This document shows, piece after piece, positions 29,439-39,277 of a stretch of DNA of 64,000 nt. The notes beneath the pieces were generated by a model. That model saw only the letters and a list, made by a program, of their open reading frames with translations. It was not told the DNA's origin and searched no databases. Source of the DNA: Pseudoalteromonas luteoviolacea (GTDB lineage Bacteria > Pseudomonadota > Gammaproteobacteria > Enterobacterales > Alteromonadaceae); NCBI RefSeq assembly GCF_021654285.1, contig NZ_JAKFZS010000003.1:240229-304228 (forward strand), written 5' to 3'. Each line of letters starts with the position of its first letter. Positions within the stretch are counted from its first letter, which is position 1. A program made the position numbers and the translations under genes.

Positions 29439-29454
29439 CTGTATAAAAAGACAG
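29439..29454. promoter_or_regulatory. LexA (SOS) box upstream of uvrD
   Basis: CTGTATAAAAAGACAG fits the gammaproteobacterial LexA consensus CTG-N10-CAG with an AT-rich centre. It lies about 130 nt before the uvrD ATG, 3 nt after the cheV stop. uvrD is a known SOS gene. Confidence 0.75.
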
Positions 29455-29584
29455 TGGAGTAAAAATTAAATATAGCTAATTTTCAAATGGTTATATTTAA
29501 AGCCATTGAAATATTCGCTGAAAACTGGGCTTTAAATGCGACGCTAGGTATACTTTGCCCTCACTTTTCGAAATAGGCGCAAAG

Positions 29585-31750
29585 ATGGACGTATCTGAAT
29601 TACTTGACGGCTTGAATGACAAGCAGCGTGAAGCGGTTGCTGCACCGCTCAGCAATATGCTGATTCTGGCTGGCGCGGGCTCTGGTAAAACACGAGTGCT
29701 GGTGCACCGTATCGCTTGGTTAATGCAGGTAGAGCACGCTTCTCCATACAGCATTTTTGCGGTAACTTTTACCAATAAAGCCGCCAAAGAAATGCGTACC
29801 CGTGTTGAAGAAACACTGCAAAGTCCAGTTGGCGGAATGTGGATTGGCACCTTCCACGGCCTATCACATCGTATTCTGCGCGCCCATCACAGAGAAGCAA
29901 ACTTACCTGAGTCATTCCAAATCCTAGATTCAGACGATCAGCAGCGCATGATCAGACGTCTTCTCAAAGCAATGAATATTGACGAAAAAAAATGGCCTGC
30001 CAAGCAACTTAGCTGGTATATCAGTGCCCGAAAAGATGAAGGATTGCGTCCTAAAGACATTCAAGCCTATGACGCCAGTGAGCAACTTATGCTGAACGTT
30101 TACACGGCCTATCAAGATGCCTGTGATAGAGCTGGTTTGGTCGATTTTGCGGAAATCCTGCTGCGTTGCTACGAATTGCTGCAGCAGCAACCGACACTGC
30201 TGCGCCACTATCAACAACGCTTCAAGCATATGTTGGTAGACGAATTCCAAGATACCAACAGCATTCAATACCAATGGCTGCGCCTACTCGCCGGCGGCGA
30301 CAACAACATCATGATCGTCGGTGATGATGACCAAAGTATCTACGGCTGGCGTGGTGCGAAAATTGAAAACATCAAACGCTTCTTAAAAGACTTTGATGCC
30401 GATACCATTCGCCTTGAGCAAAACTATCGCTCGACAGGCACCATATTGAAAGCCTCCAATGCGCTCATTCAAAATAACTCAGAGCGAATGGGGAAAAGCC
30501 TGTGGACAGATGGCACACAAGGGGAACCCATCTCCATTTATGCCGCTTTTAATGAGTTGGATGAAGCGCGCTTTACTGTTGGCAAAATTAAATCTTGGCT
30601 ACAAGATGGCAATGCACTGACAGACTGCGCCATCTTGTACAGAAACAATGCGCAATCTCGTGTACTGGAAGAAGCCCTTTTACAAGAAGGCCTAAAGTAT
30701 CGCATTTACGGCGGTATGCGCTTCTTCGAGCGTCAAGAGATTAAAGATGCGCTCTCTTACCTGCGCCTGATCAGCAATCGTAACGATGATGCCGCGTTTG
30801 AACGTGTGATCAATACACCGACTCGCGGTATTGGCGACAAAACGCTGAGCCATATTCGTGACTGTGCACGCAATGAGTCTCTACCACTATGGTATGCGGC
30901 CAAAGCAGTCATCGAGCAGCAGCATTTGGCAGGACGCGCAGCCACAGCGGTAACACGATTTATTGAATTAATCGAACAGCTAGATGAAAAGCTGGTTGAA
31001 CTCGCACTTGCTGAACAAGCCAAAACCACCATCGAACACTCGGGCTTATTAGCCATGTATCAAGCTGAAAAAGGTGAAAAAGGCCGTGCCCGAGTAGAGA
31101 ACTTAGAAGAATTGATCAATGCGTGTGGCCAATTTGAGCTGCCAGTAGAAGAAGAGTTTAGCTCGCCACTGCAAGGCTTCTTAGCCTATACCTCACTCGA
31201 GTCTGGTGAAGGTCAAGCTGATGAACACGAAGATGCCGTGCAAATGATGACGCTGCACTCGGCCAAAGGTCTAGAGTTTCCACTGGTCTTTATGGTGGGT
31301 GTAGAAGAAGGCATGTTCCCGTCACAGCAAAGCCATGAAGAGTCTGGGCGCTTAGAAGAAGAACGCCGACTGTGTTATGTCGGTATGACTCGCGCAATGC
31401 AAAAGCTGTATATCAGTCATGCCGAAAGTCGTCGTTTGTATGGCCAAGAGAAATACCATAGCCCATCTCGATTTTTGCGTGAACTACCTGAAGACTGTAC
31501 TGAAGAGATCCGCATTAAAACTCAAGTATCTAGACCAGCTACTACTAATCGCTTCAGCGCATCGGTCAGCCATGCTGCATTTGAAGACAGCGACTTCAAT
31601 CTTGGGCAACGTGTGCTGCACGCAAAATTTGGTGCCGGTACCGTACTCAATTATGAAGGTGTTGGTGCGCAATCTCGTATCCAGGTCAATTTTGACGACG
31701 TCGGTACTAAGTGGCTAGTCACAGCGTATGCAAGACTGCAAGCCATTTAA
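29585..31750 (+). CDS. uvrD: DNA helicase II (UvrD)
   Basis: SF1A 3'-5' helicase for nucleotide excision repair (displacing UvrBC and the excised oligonucleotide), mismatch repair and replication-fork clearing. Walker A is AGAGSGKTRV. Motif II is VDEFQDTN, followed by GDDDQSIYGWRGA; motif VI is VGMTRAMQ. The C-terminal Tudor-like domain (GQRVLHAKFGAGTVLNYEG) contacts UvrB and RNA polymerase in E. coli. 721 residues (E. coli 720). The frame opens at a TTG (29555), but ATG 29585 begins MDVSELLDGLNDKQREAVAA as in E. coli. An SOS box lies upstream. Confidence 0.98.
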   Translation: MDVSELLDGLNDKQREAVAAPLSNMLILAGAGSGKTRVLVHRIAWLMQVEHASPYSIFAVTFTNKAAKEMRTRVEETLQSPVGGMWIGTFHGLSHRILRAHHREANLPESFQILDSDDQQRMIRRLLKAMNIDEKKWPAKQLSWYISARKDEGLRPKDIQAYDASEQLMLNVYTAYQDACDRAGLVDFAEILLRCYELLQQQPTLLRHYQQRFKHMLVDEFQDTNSIQYQWLRLLAGGDNNIMIVGDDDQSIYGWRGAKIENIKRFLKDFDADTIRLEQNYRSTGTILKASNALIQNNSERMGKSLWTDGTQGEPISIYAAFNELDEARFTVGKIKSWLQDGNALTDCAILYRNNAQSRVLEEALLQEGLKYRIYGGMRFFERQEIKDALSYLRLISNRNDDAAFERVINTPTRGIGDKTLSHIRDCARNESLPLWYAAKAVIEQQHLAGRAATAVTRFIELIEQLDEKLVELALAEQAKTTIEHSGLLAMYQAEKGEKGRARVENLEELINACGQFELPVEEEFSSPLQGFLAYTSLESGEGQADEHEDAVQMMTLHSAKGLEFPLVFMVGVEEGMFPSQQSHEESGRLEEERRLCYVGMTRAMQKLYISHAESRRLYGQEKYHSPSRFLRELPEDCTEEIRIKTQVSRPATTNRFSASVSHAAFEDSDFNLGQRVLHAKFGAGTVLNYEGVGAQSRIQVNFDDVGTKWLVTAYARLQAI

Positions 31751-33806
31751 TCTCGACTCATTACTCCTTGCGTTGCAAAACGCAAGACACCGCCAACTGC
31801 TGCTACTTTGTGGCAGCAGAAGCTGGGGGCAGGCGTACTTTCAACGTCTTGCCCAATCTACTGAGCAGCTTATTCTCAGTGATGATAGCACTTTAGACAA
31901 TGCGGTTTGGCCACAGCACCTGCACCAAATCTTAGGTCAGGAGTTCGATTTTGTCCTGTACGATGGCTACAGCGGCATAGTCCCCAATAAGCTCGCAGCA
32001 TGCACTGGCACAGTCAGAACCGGTGGGCTGTTAGTACTGTTGCTGCCAGAATTATCAAATCTGGTATCTTGGTGTGACCCTGCGTTGACACGCTGGCTCT
32101 CTGAAGGCGAACAGGCTACACAAAGCCCTTTTTTAAAACGCTTTGCACACCAAATCCAACAACAAAACTGCTGGATAATTAATGAATCAGGCGAGACGAA
32201 TCTTCCCACTCAGTACTGCGCAGATAAATCTACATTAGACCTACAATCTCAAACACACCTAGTCGCACTGATCACAGCACATTTTCAACGCGCATCCAAT
32301 ACGCCAATATTACTCAGTGCGGACAGAGGACGCGGCAAGTCAGCAACGCTCGGATTAATTGCAGCAGCATTCGCTGACAAACAGGTTATCTTATGCGCAC
32401 AGCAGCGCCGAGCAGTACAAAATGGCTTTAAACACTATGCGCAGGCACTTAACCTAACTGTGCCTGCGGTGAATCAAAACCACTGCCAAAAATTATCCTA
32501 CATGCCACCGGATATTGTGATTGCAACCAAACCACAGTGTGACATCTTGCTCATCGATGAGGCTGCTGCGATACCGGTACCAATTTTAAAACAATTACTC
32601 GCTTTATATCCCAATATTATATTTGCCAGTACCTTAGTGGGTTACGAAGGCAATGGCCGCGGCTATACACTGCGTTTTAAAGCGCATCTCAAAGCCGAGC
32701 ATCCACACTTTTTAGACTTGCATCTCCGAGAACCTATTCGCTATGGCGCAGGTGATCCATTAGAGCAGCATATGCGCCAACTACTGGCACTCGACAGTCA
32801 ATATTCAGCGATAGAGCCTGCGCAGAGCATACTTGAATACAGCGAAGTCAGTCGCGATACCCTTATCCACAATGAAGCCTTGCTGCAGCAAATCTTTGCA
32901 TTGCTGGTTTTGGCGCATTATCAAACGTCAGTCAATGACTTGAGACAGCTATTGGATAGCCCCAGCAACCGACTGTTTGTCGTCAGCCAACATCAGCAGC
33001 CCGTCGCAGTGTGTTTAGTCGGCTTAGAGGGTAACTTAACATCGGAGCTTGCCAGTAAAATTGCACTGGGTGAGCGCCGACCAGCCGGGCATTTAATGGC
33101 GCAACAGCTTACTCAGCTATTAGGTAACACCCAGTATTGCACCGAACAAGGCGCACGCATTGTACGTATTGCGGTGGCACCATCACACCAAAAGCTGAGC
33201 ATTGGTAGCGAATTAATTCGCTTTGTCATGGCACAGTTAAACAGCCAAGTGAGTTATTTTGGCAGCAGCTTTGGCGCGCAGTCTCAGCTTCTCCATTTCT
33301 GGCAACAGCTGGGCTTTAAACCTATGAAGTTAGGTTTTAAACAAGATAAAGCCAGCGGCGAGTTTGCAGTGCTGGTTGTACATGATAGTAGCAAAATTGC
33401 GCTCAGCGCAGAGCAAGATGCTTTTACGGAACAGCTTTTCTTTGCACTGAGCAGTCTATACGATAGGTTACCATGGACGCTTGTTCGCAGCTTACTAAGC
33501 ACACTTCGCGACAGAGGGCTGCCTGAACAGCTATATAAGCAAGTGGCTTACTTGGCCAGTAAAACGGCCACAGAGCAACAAATTGCACCCGTAATACAGC
33601 AAGTTATAAAAGCGCAGCCCAGCATTATAAATTCGCTTTCAAGGATTGCTCAACAGCAGGTAATTCAACTATTATTACAGCGACATCAGCCAAAAGAATT
33701 AGCCAAAGCACTTAAATTAGAGTCTAAAAAACAATTACAGCTGGCCTATCAGTCACTGTTATCGGAAGTTTATGCTGAAATTACTCGTAAAAACGGCCCT
33801 TATTAG
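31728..33806 (+). CDS. tmcA: tRNA(Met) cytidine acetyltransferase
   Basis: Forms N4-acetylcytidine at the wobble position 34 of elongator tRNA-Met, using acetyl-CoA and ATP. 692 residues. The RNA-helicase-like part has Walker A (SADRGRGKSATLG, about 200) and Walker B (LLIDEAAAIPVP). The GYEGNGRGY block is diagnostic. A GNAT acetyltransferase domain follows (VRIAVAPSHQKLSIGSELIR, about 470-490), then a tRNA-binding tail. The ATG lies within the uvrD 3' end (23-nt overlap) and the 3' end overlaps the solute-binding-protein gene by 35 nt, so the three genes form a compact run. Confidence 0.95.
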   Translation: MQDCKPFNLDSLLLALQNARHRQLLLLCGSRSWGQAYFQRLAQSTEQLILSDDSTLDNAVWPQHLHQILGQEFDFVLYDGYSGIVPNKLAACTGTVRTGGLLVLLLPELSNLVSWCDPALTRWLSEGEQATQSPFLKRFAHQIQQQNCWIINESGETNLPTQYCADKSTLDLQSQTHLVALITAHFQRASNTPILLSADRGRGKSATLGLIAAAFADKQVILCAQQRRAVQNGFKHYAQALNLTVPAVNQNHCQKLSYMPPDIVIATKPQCDILLIDEAAAIPVPILKQLLALYPNIIFASTLVGYEGNGRGYTLRFKAHLKAEHPHFLDLHLREPIRYGAGDPLEQHMRQLLALDSQYSAIEPAQSILEYSEVSRDTLIHNEALLQQIFALLVLAHYQTSVNDLRQLLDSPSNRLFVVSQHQQPVAVCLVGLEGNLTSELASKIALGERRPAGHLMAQQLTQLLGNTQYCTEQGARIVRIAVAPSHQKLSIGSELIRFVMAQLNSQVSYFGSSFGAQSQLLHFWQQLGFKPMKLGFKQDKASGEFAVLVVHDSSKIALSAEQDAFTEQLFFALSSLYDRLPWTLVRSLLSTLRDRGLPEQLYKQVAYLASKTATEQQIAPVIQQVIKAQPSIINSLSRIAQQQVIQLLLQRHQPKELAKALKLESKKQLQLAYQSLLSEVYAEITRKNGPY

Positions 33807-34878
33807 CACGTTATTCATTATATCCGCGCAGATTGCGGCACAGCCCAAAACACACATTAAATTAGGCATGAGCGTCGCATTGAGCGGACCTGCCAGTCAT
33901 ATTGGCCAACAACTTAAGCAAGGCCATGAGCTCTACTTTAATTACGCCAATCAGCAATCCGATATTGAACAACCCCATATTCAACTCATTGCACTCGACG
34001 ATGGCTATGAGCCGAGCCGCGCGGTTGATAATACGCAGTACCTTATCAGGCATCAGCACATCGATGCCCTGATCGGCAACATGGGGACGCCCACCACACA
34101 TGCAATCAAAGAGATTTTAAAACGCCACCAGCTGCCATTATTAATGCCCTACACTGGCGCCGAGTTTTTATATCAAAACCCGGGGTTCCCTATTTTTAAA
34201 CTCCGAGCAAGCTATTTAGATGAAGCCCAAGAGCAAGTTCGCTATCTTGTCGATGAACTTGGGCACACAAAAATTGCGTTGTTTATTCAGGCAGATGAAT
34301 TTGGCCTCACATTAGAAAAAAGTCACCGCCAAGCGCTTAAAGACAAAGGCATTGAACCCGTTGTCATCGCGCGTTTTCGTCGCAATACCAATGATGTCGC
34401 AAAAGCGCTGACACAGATATTAACCACACAAGCAACAGCCATTGCCATGATTGGCACCTACGAGCCGCTTGCTGCGTTTATCAATCAAGCGCATAGAGGT
34501 GGTTTTAGAGGCACCTATACCAGCGTTTCGTTTGTATCATCCGCCTCTCTATTTGCTGACATCACTGTGCCCGCTCATGTGATGGTTACCGAAGTCTTGC
34601 CCGACCCCAATACGTGTCATGGAGACATCTGCAACTTATTTCGCAACTTATCAAAAGCACACCAGCAAACCATGACTTATCAGTCCTTTGAAGGGTTTGT
34701 AAATGCCTACTTATTTTCGAAATCGCTTCAGCACTGCGACTACACCAAACTATCAGCGTGTATCGCCACCGCGATGCCACATACGTTAAGCACAGATAAA
34801 GCGCTACAATCGCTATTAAACCAGCAACAAAAAAGCACCTCACAGCGTCCGGTATTTAGGTCTTATTTAAAATATTGA
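33772..34878 (+). CDS. Periplasmic solute-binding protein (Leu/Ile/Val-type)
   Basis: 368 residues with a signal peptide (about 1-23, ending IAAQ). The rest is a type I periplasmic binding fold (Peripla_BP_6): KLGMSVALSGPASHIGQQLKQG, ALDDGYEPSRAVDNTQYLI and ALIGNMGTPTTHA resemble branched-chain amino acid or urea receptors. GGAAG precedes the ATG at 33772. No ABC permease or ATPase is next to it. Its neighbour downstream is a CheW-type protein, so it may feed a signalling system rather than transport. This last point is inference. Confidence 0.8.
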   Translation: MLKLLVKTALISTLFIISAQIAAQPKTHIKLGMSVALSGPASHIGQQLKQGHELYFNYANQQSDIEQPHIQLIALDDGYEPSRAVDNTQYLIRHQHIDALIGNMGTPTTHAIKEILKRHQLPLLMPYTGAEFLYQNPGFPIFKLRASYLDEAQEQVRYLVDELGHTKIALFIQADEFGLTLEKSHRQALKDKGIEPVVIARFRRNTNDVAKALTQILTTQATAIAMIGTYEPLAAFINQAHRGGFRGTYTSVSFVSSASLFADITVPAHVMVTEVLPDPNTCHGDICNLFRNLSKAHQQTMTYQSFEGFVNAYLFSKSLQHCDYTKLSACIATAMPHTLSTDKALQSLLNQQQKSTSQRPVFRSYLKY

Positions 34879-34916
34879 TCTATGCTTAGCTCAAGCAATT
34901 AATGTTTGAGGCAAAC

Positions 34917-35765
34917 ATGGACCTGATCAATTTTCGAGTAGGAAAAAAAACAATATCGCTCAAAATTTTAGATATCTTATTGACCGAACGCTATGAAGGA
35001 AACCTCACTTCATTGCCCAATGACAACCCGAGCTTTTTGGGGGTTAAAGATTACATGGGCACACCAACCCCAATCTTTGATTTGGGGCTTATCCTGAATA
35101 ACCAATCTTCATATGACACCAACCAATCTTTGGTTGAACTGTTACAGCAAAGAGAGCAAGACCAGAAAGCGTGGCTCTCAGAGCTTGAGATCAGCGTGCA
35201 TAATGACGTCCCGTTCACTCAAGCCAGAGATCCCAAGCAATCAGAATTTGGCAAATGGTTTTATAACTTCAAAACAGATAATGAAGACTTAAAAGCAATT
35301 TTAGCGCGCTTTGAAGAGCCACATACTCGCTTACATGCTATCGCCGATGAAATACTCGCCTTGTCCAGTAAGGCCCAAAAAGAGCAAGCAATCGCCTTAC
35401 TAGAGAAAGAAAAGCTCACAACCTTTACTAAATTGATACGACTGTTTGAGTCTGCCAGAGATCAAATTATTCTTGATCACAAACCGATTATCGTCTTTAC
35501 CACAGAAAATGGTCAGCAGCCTCACATAGGACTATTAGTGGATAAAGTGGAAGACAATATTCATTGTGATGAATCAGATATTAAACCACTACACGAGATG
35601 ACCAATGTCGGTTTTGATATTGACCCGCAAACTAAAAAAATGATGAAAGGGCTGATCAAGCAAGGTGATAATCACAGCTTGGTATTGGACCCAAGTGCGA
35701 TTTTTAGGCCGGAGCACTTAAAGGACTATGCGCCAATAGAAACGGAAGAATACGGTTTATTTTAG
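34917..35765 (+). CDS. CheW-like protein with an inserted CZB-like helical domain
   Basis: 282 residues. The CheW fold is split. An N-terminal half (about 1-62; INFRVGKKTISLKILDILL, TPIFDLGLIL) and a C-terminal half (about 188-265; IIVFTTENGQQPHIGLLVDK) flank a helical insert of about 125 residues. The insert resembles the chemoreceptor zinc-binding (CZB) domain: W86, FGKW (111-114) and H136-x3-H140. Two of the four expected zinc ligands are changed (His to Gln83, Cys to Ser109). ATG 34917 has TTGAGG five bases before it; ATG 34902 is the other candidate. It may couple chemoreceptors to CheA with a stress- or metal-sensing input. Confidence 0.7.
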   Translation: MDLINFRVGKKTISLKILDILLTERYEGNLTSLPNDNPSFLGVKDYMGTPTPIFDLGLILNNQSSYDTNQSLVELLQQREQDQKAWLSELEISVHNDVPFTQARDPKQSEFGKWFYNFKTDNEDLKAILARFEEPHTRLHAIADEILALSSKAQKEQAIALLEKEKLTTFTKLIRLFESARDQIILDHKPIIVFTTENGQQPHIGLLVDKVEDNIHCDESDIKPLHEMTNVGFDIDPQTKKMMKGLIKQGDNHSLVLDPSAIFRPEHLKDYAPIETEEYGLF

Positions 35766-35784
35766 TAAAGTAACATAAACAAAA

Positions 35785-35806
35785 ACGCCGCGTAGTACGC
35801 GGCGTT
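35785..35806. terminator. Bidirectional terminator between cheW-like gene and typA
   Basis: ACGCCGCGTA pairs with TACGCGGCGT, flanked by five A on the left and six T on the right. It can end transcription from both converging genes. Confidence 0.9.
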
Positions 35807-35827
35807 TTTTATATTCGAAATTAAGCT

Positions 35828-37648
35828 TTATTTAGCTTGACGGCTTGCGCGCTTACGCTCACTTTCAGTCAATAGCTTCTTACGAATACGGATGCTTTCA
35901 GGCGTTACTTCTACCAGCTCGTCATCATCGATGAACTCAAGAGCTTGCTCAAGTGTCATTACGATTGGCGGCACAAGGTTTTGCGCTTCATCAGTACCTG
36001 ATGCACGAACGTTCGTTAGCTGCTTACCTTTAAGCGCGTTAACGGTTAAGTCGTTATCACGTGCGTGAATACCGATGATCATACCTTCGTACACTTCAAC
36101 ACCGTGACCGATGAATAGCTTACCACGGTCTTGAAGGTTGAATAGTGCGTTAGTCAGTGCTTTACCTGCCGCGTTTGCGATAAGTACACCGTTCTTACGT
36201 TGACCAATGTTACCGCCTTTGTGTGGGCCGTAGTGATCAAACGTGTGGTACATTAGACCAGAACCAGATGTCAGCGTCATAAAGTCAGTTTGGAAACCGA
36301 TAAGACCACGTGAAGGCATCATGAAGTCCATACGGATACGACCTTTACCATCTGGTGCCATGTCAGTCATTTCTGCTTTACGAAGACCAAGTTGCTCCAT
36401 GATAGAACCTTGGTGCTCTTCTTCAACGTCAACCGTTACTGTTTCGTACGGTTCTTCTAACTGGCCATCTACTTCACGAAGAATTACTTCTGGACGAGAT
36501 ACAGCTAGCTCGTAACCTTCACGACGCATGTTTTCGATTAGGATACCTAGGTGAAGTTCACCACGACCTGATACGCGGAAGCTATCTGGGTTATCTGTTT
36601 CTTCAACGCGAAGTGCTACGTTGTGTACAAGCTCAGCTTGAAGACGCTCAAGGATGTTACGTGAAGTCACGAATTTACCTTCTTGGCCTGAGAACGGTGA
36701 TGTGTTTACAGAGAACGTCATTGTTACTGTAGGCTCATCAACAGACAGTGCAGGTAGCGCTTCAACTGCGTTTACATCACATACTGTGTCAGAGATCTTA
36801 AGTTCACCAAGACCTGTGATCGCAATGATATCGCCCGCTTGCGCTTCTTGCGCTTCGTGACGGTCAAGACCTAAATAAGTCAGTACTTGGCCAACTTTAC
36901 CGTTACGTGTTTTACCATCAGCGCCAACAATTGTTACCTGCTGGTTTACTTTAACAGTACCGCGCTTGATACGACCAACACCGATTACACCGATGTAAGA
37001 GTTGTAGTCTAGCTGAGAGATCTGCATTTGGAAGTCGCCAGCTGGATCTGCGTCTGGCTGCTCTACCTGCTCAACAATCGCTTCAAACATAGGTTGCATG
37101 TTGTCAGACGGCTCGTCTAGATCAAGTGTCGCCCAACCGTTGATAGCAGATGCGTAGATAACTTGGAAATCAAGCTGTTCATCTGTCGCGCCTAGGTTGT
37201 CGAATAGGTCAAATACTTGATCCATAACCCAGTCAGGACGCGCGCCTGGCTTGTCAATTTTGTTGATAACAACGATAGGCTTAAGGCCAAGGGCAAATGC
37301 TTTTTGCGTTACGAAACGCGTCTGAGGCATTGGACCTTCTTGTGCATCTACTAGTAGAAGTACAGAATCAACCATTGATAGTACACGTTCTACTTCACCA
37401 CCAAAGTCGGCGTGTCCCGGGGTGTCTACGATATTGATATGGTAGTCGTTCCACTCAATGGCGGTGTTTTTCGCCAAGATTGTGATACCACGCTCTTTTT
37501 CAATATCATTTGAATCCATTACACGCTCTTCGTTGCCACCGCGTGTCTCTAATGTGCCAGACTGTTCTAGCAGCTTATCGACTAGGGTAGTTTTACCATG
37601 GTCAACGTGTGCGATAATCGCAATATTTCTTAACTTTTCAATGCTCAT
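35828..37648 (-). CDS. typA: Ribosome-associated GTPase TypA/BipA
   Basis: Translational GTPase of 606 residues that binds 70S ribosomes and aids 50S assembly, especially in cold or stress. G1 is [11 protein letters not shown]2/G3 include RGITI and [11 protein letters not shown]4 is NKID and G5 SAINGW-like. EF-G-type domains III and V and the TypA-specific C-terminal domain follow ([33 protein letters not shown]). Length matches E. coli (607). It is a single gene with its own terminator, divergent from the two-component module across a 270-nt gap. Confidence 0.98.
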   Translation of the reverse strand: MSIEKLRNIAIIAHVDHGKTTLVDKLLEQSGTLETRGGNEERVMDSNDIEKERGITILAKNTAIEWNDYHINIVDTPGHADFGGEVERVLSMVDSVLLLVDAQEGPMPQTRFVTQKAFALGLKPIVVINKIDKPGARPDWVMDQVFDLFDNLGATDEQLDFQVIYASAINGWATLDLDEPSDNMQPMFEAIVEQVEQPDADPAGDFQMQISQLDYNSYIGVIGVGRIKRGTVKVNQQVTIVGADGKTRNGKVGQVLTYLGLDRHEAQEAQAGDIIAITGLGELKISDTVCDVNAVEALPALSVDEPTVTMTFSVNTSPFSGQEGKFVTSRNILERLQAELVHNVALRVEETDNPDSFRVSGRGELHLGILIENMRREGYELAVSRPEVILREVDGQLEEPYETVTVDVEEEHQGSIMEQLGLRKAEMTDMAPDGKGRIRMDFMMPSRGLIGFQTDFMTLTSGSGLMYHTFDHYGPHKGGNIGQRKNGVLIANAAGKALTNALFNLQDRGKLFIGHGVEVYEGMIIGIHARDNDLTVNALKGKQLTNVRASGTDEAQNLVPPIVMTLEQALEFIDDDELVEVTPESIRIRKKLLTESERKRASRQAK

Positions 37649-37918
37649 TACTGTTACTCAGAGAAGTTGGCCTTCAGTGATCCTAGTCGATCCACGCAAA
37701 ATTGCGCACCTAAGATACCGTTCCACAATTAAAGGTCGCGTATTATCCCCTAATAATGTGACAGATGAAAGTTTATCCAGAGGATTTTTTTCTTCTTTAC
37801 TGCAATTTACTGCTCAAATCCGCTGATTTATTGCCGGTTGTTTGTTCCTGTACAAAGTACTAAACTGCGTCACAAGCCCTTAGCAAAATGGGCAAAAAGA
37901 AAAACAAAGGAACGATAT

Positions 37919-39277
37919 ATGAAGTCACAGTCTCTGATTTTGATTGTGGAAGATAACCGTGAGGTGAGACTCGCGGCACGATTTGTACTGGAAGATTTCG
38001 GCTATCAAGTCGAAGAAGTCGAAAACCCCGTACAAGCACATGAATTTCTCTCCCATACCCATCCTGCTTTAATCATGCTCGACATGAACTTTGATCTCGA
38101 CTCTACCTCAGGCGAAGAAGGACTGCGCTTTTTACGCGGACTCAAACGTGACGCCATCGATATTCCAGTGATCGCCATGACAGCGTGGTCGAACACAGAT
38201 TTAGTAGTGCAGGCCATGCAGCTGGGCGCTGTCGACTTTATTGAAAAACCTTGGCAAAACCAACGCCTTGAACAAGTGATCCAGCAGCAACTGAAAATAT
38301 CAGGACTGCAAAAAAGTAACTCAGCCCTCAGCCAAGCGCTTACGCCAAACGGGGATGAACCCATTTGGCAAAGCGCGGCAATGCAGCAATTAATGGCCCA
38401 GCTCAGCGCCGTGGCCCAAACGGATGCCAATATCCTCATAACTGGCGAAAATGGCGTGGGGAAAAGCCACATTGCCACTTGGGTTCATAACCAGTCTTTG
38501 CGAAATACACAGCCGTTTATTTCACTCAATATGGCTGCCATTCCTGAACAGTTATTCGAAAGCGAGCTGTTCGGCCATGTTAAAGGCGCATTCACAGATG
38601 CCAAAACTGAGCGCGTAGGCCGATTTGCATTGGCTGACAAAGGCACCTTATTCTTAGACGAGATAGGCACATTGCCACTTGCGCAGCAGGCCAAGCTGTT
38701 GCGCGTGCTTGAAACAGGCGAATTTGAAATGGTGGGCTCGAGCAAAACCCTGACCAGTGATGTGCGGCTTATCAGCGCAACCAACGCGGAATTTGAGCAA
38801 CTCATTACCAAAGGTGAATTTCGACAAGACTTATATTATCGCCTAAATACATTCGCATTTACCATTCCAGCACTGCAGGAACGTGTCGATGATATTGTAC
38901 CTCTCGCCGAGCACTTTTTAGCAAAACATGGCAATAAGTATAACAAGCAAGGTGTCACGATTAGCCCTTGCGCGAAACAGGCATTGATGCAATACCGCTG
39001 GCCCGGTAATACGCGCGAGCTGAGTCATTTAATGGAAAGAGCCGTGCTACTTTGCCAAGCTGGCGTCATTCTCGCCACCGACCTACATCTACCTAATACA
39101 CAAAATAACAATGCCATCAACGCACTCCCAGAGATGACATTAGAACAAGCCGAAAGACATTTAATTGAAAAAGCGCTGAGTAAATTTTCTGGCAATAAAA
39201 ACAAAGCAGCCCAGCAGCTTGGGATCACTAAACAGGCACTGTATCGACGGTTAGAAAAATATGCGCTGGAAGAATAA
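37919..39277 (+). CDS. Sigma-54-dependent response regulator (REC-AAA-Fis)
   Basis: 452 residues. A receiver domain (about 5-120; ILIVEDNREVRLA, MLDMNFDLDS with the phospho-acceptor Asp, MTAWSNTDLV, EKPW) is followed by an AAA+ domain. Walker A is GENGVGKSH. The sigma-54 contact loop is GAFTDA (38585-38602) instead of GAFTGA. Walker B is TLFLDEIGT. A Fis-type helix-turn-helix ends the protein (KAAQQLGITKQALYRRL). ATG 37919 has AAAGGA upstream; the frame extends to 37838. It is co-transcribed with the kinase (17-nt overlap). Its likely target is the sigma-54 promoter at 40660-40675 in front of the efflux operon. Confidence 0.9.
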   Translation: MKSQSLILIVEDNREVRLAARFVLEDFGYQVEEVENPVQAHEFLSHTHPALIMLDMNFDLDSTSGEEGLRFLRGLKRDAIDIPVIAMTAWSNTDLVVQAMQLGAVDFIEKPWQNQRLEQVIQQQLKISGLQKSNSALSQALTPNGDEPIWQSAAMQQLMAQLSAVAQTDANILITGENGVGKSHIATWVHNQSLRNTQPFISLNMAAIPEQLFESELFGHVKGAFTDAKTERVGRFALADKGTLFLDEIGTLPLAQQAKLLRVLETGEFEMVGSSKTLTSDVRLISATNAEFEQLITKGEFRQDLYYRLNTFAFTIPALQERVDDIVPLAEHFLAKHGNKYNKQGVTISPCAKQALMQYRWPGNTRELSHLMERAVLLCQAGVILATDLHLPNTQNNNAINALPEMTLEQAERHLIEKALSKFSGNKNKAAQQLGITKQALYRRLEKYALEE

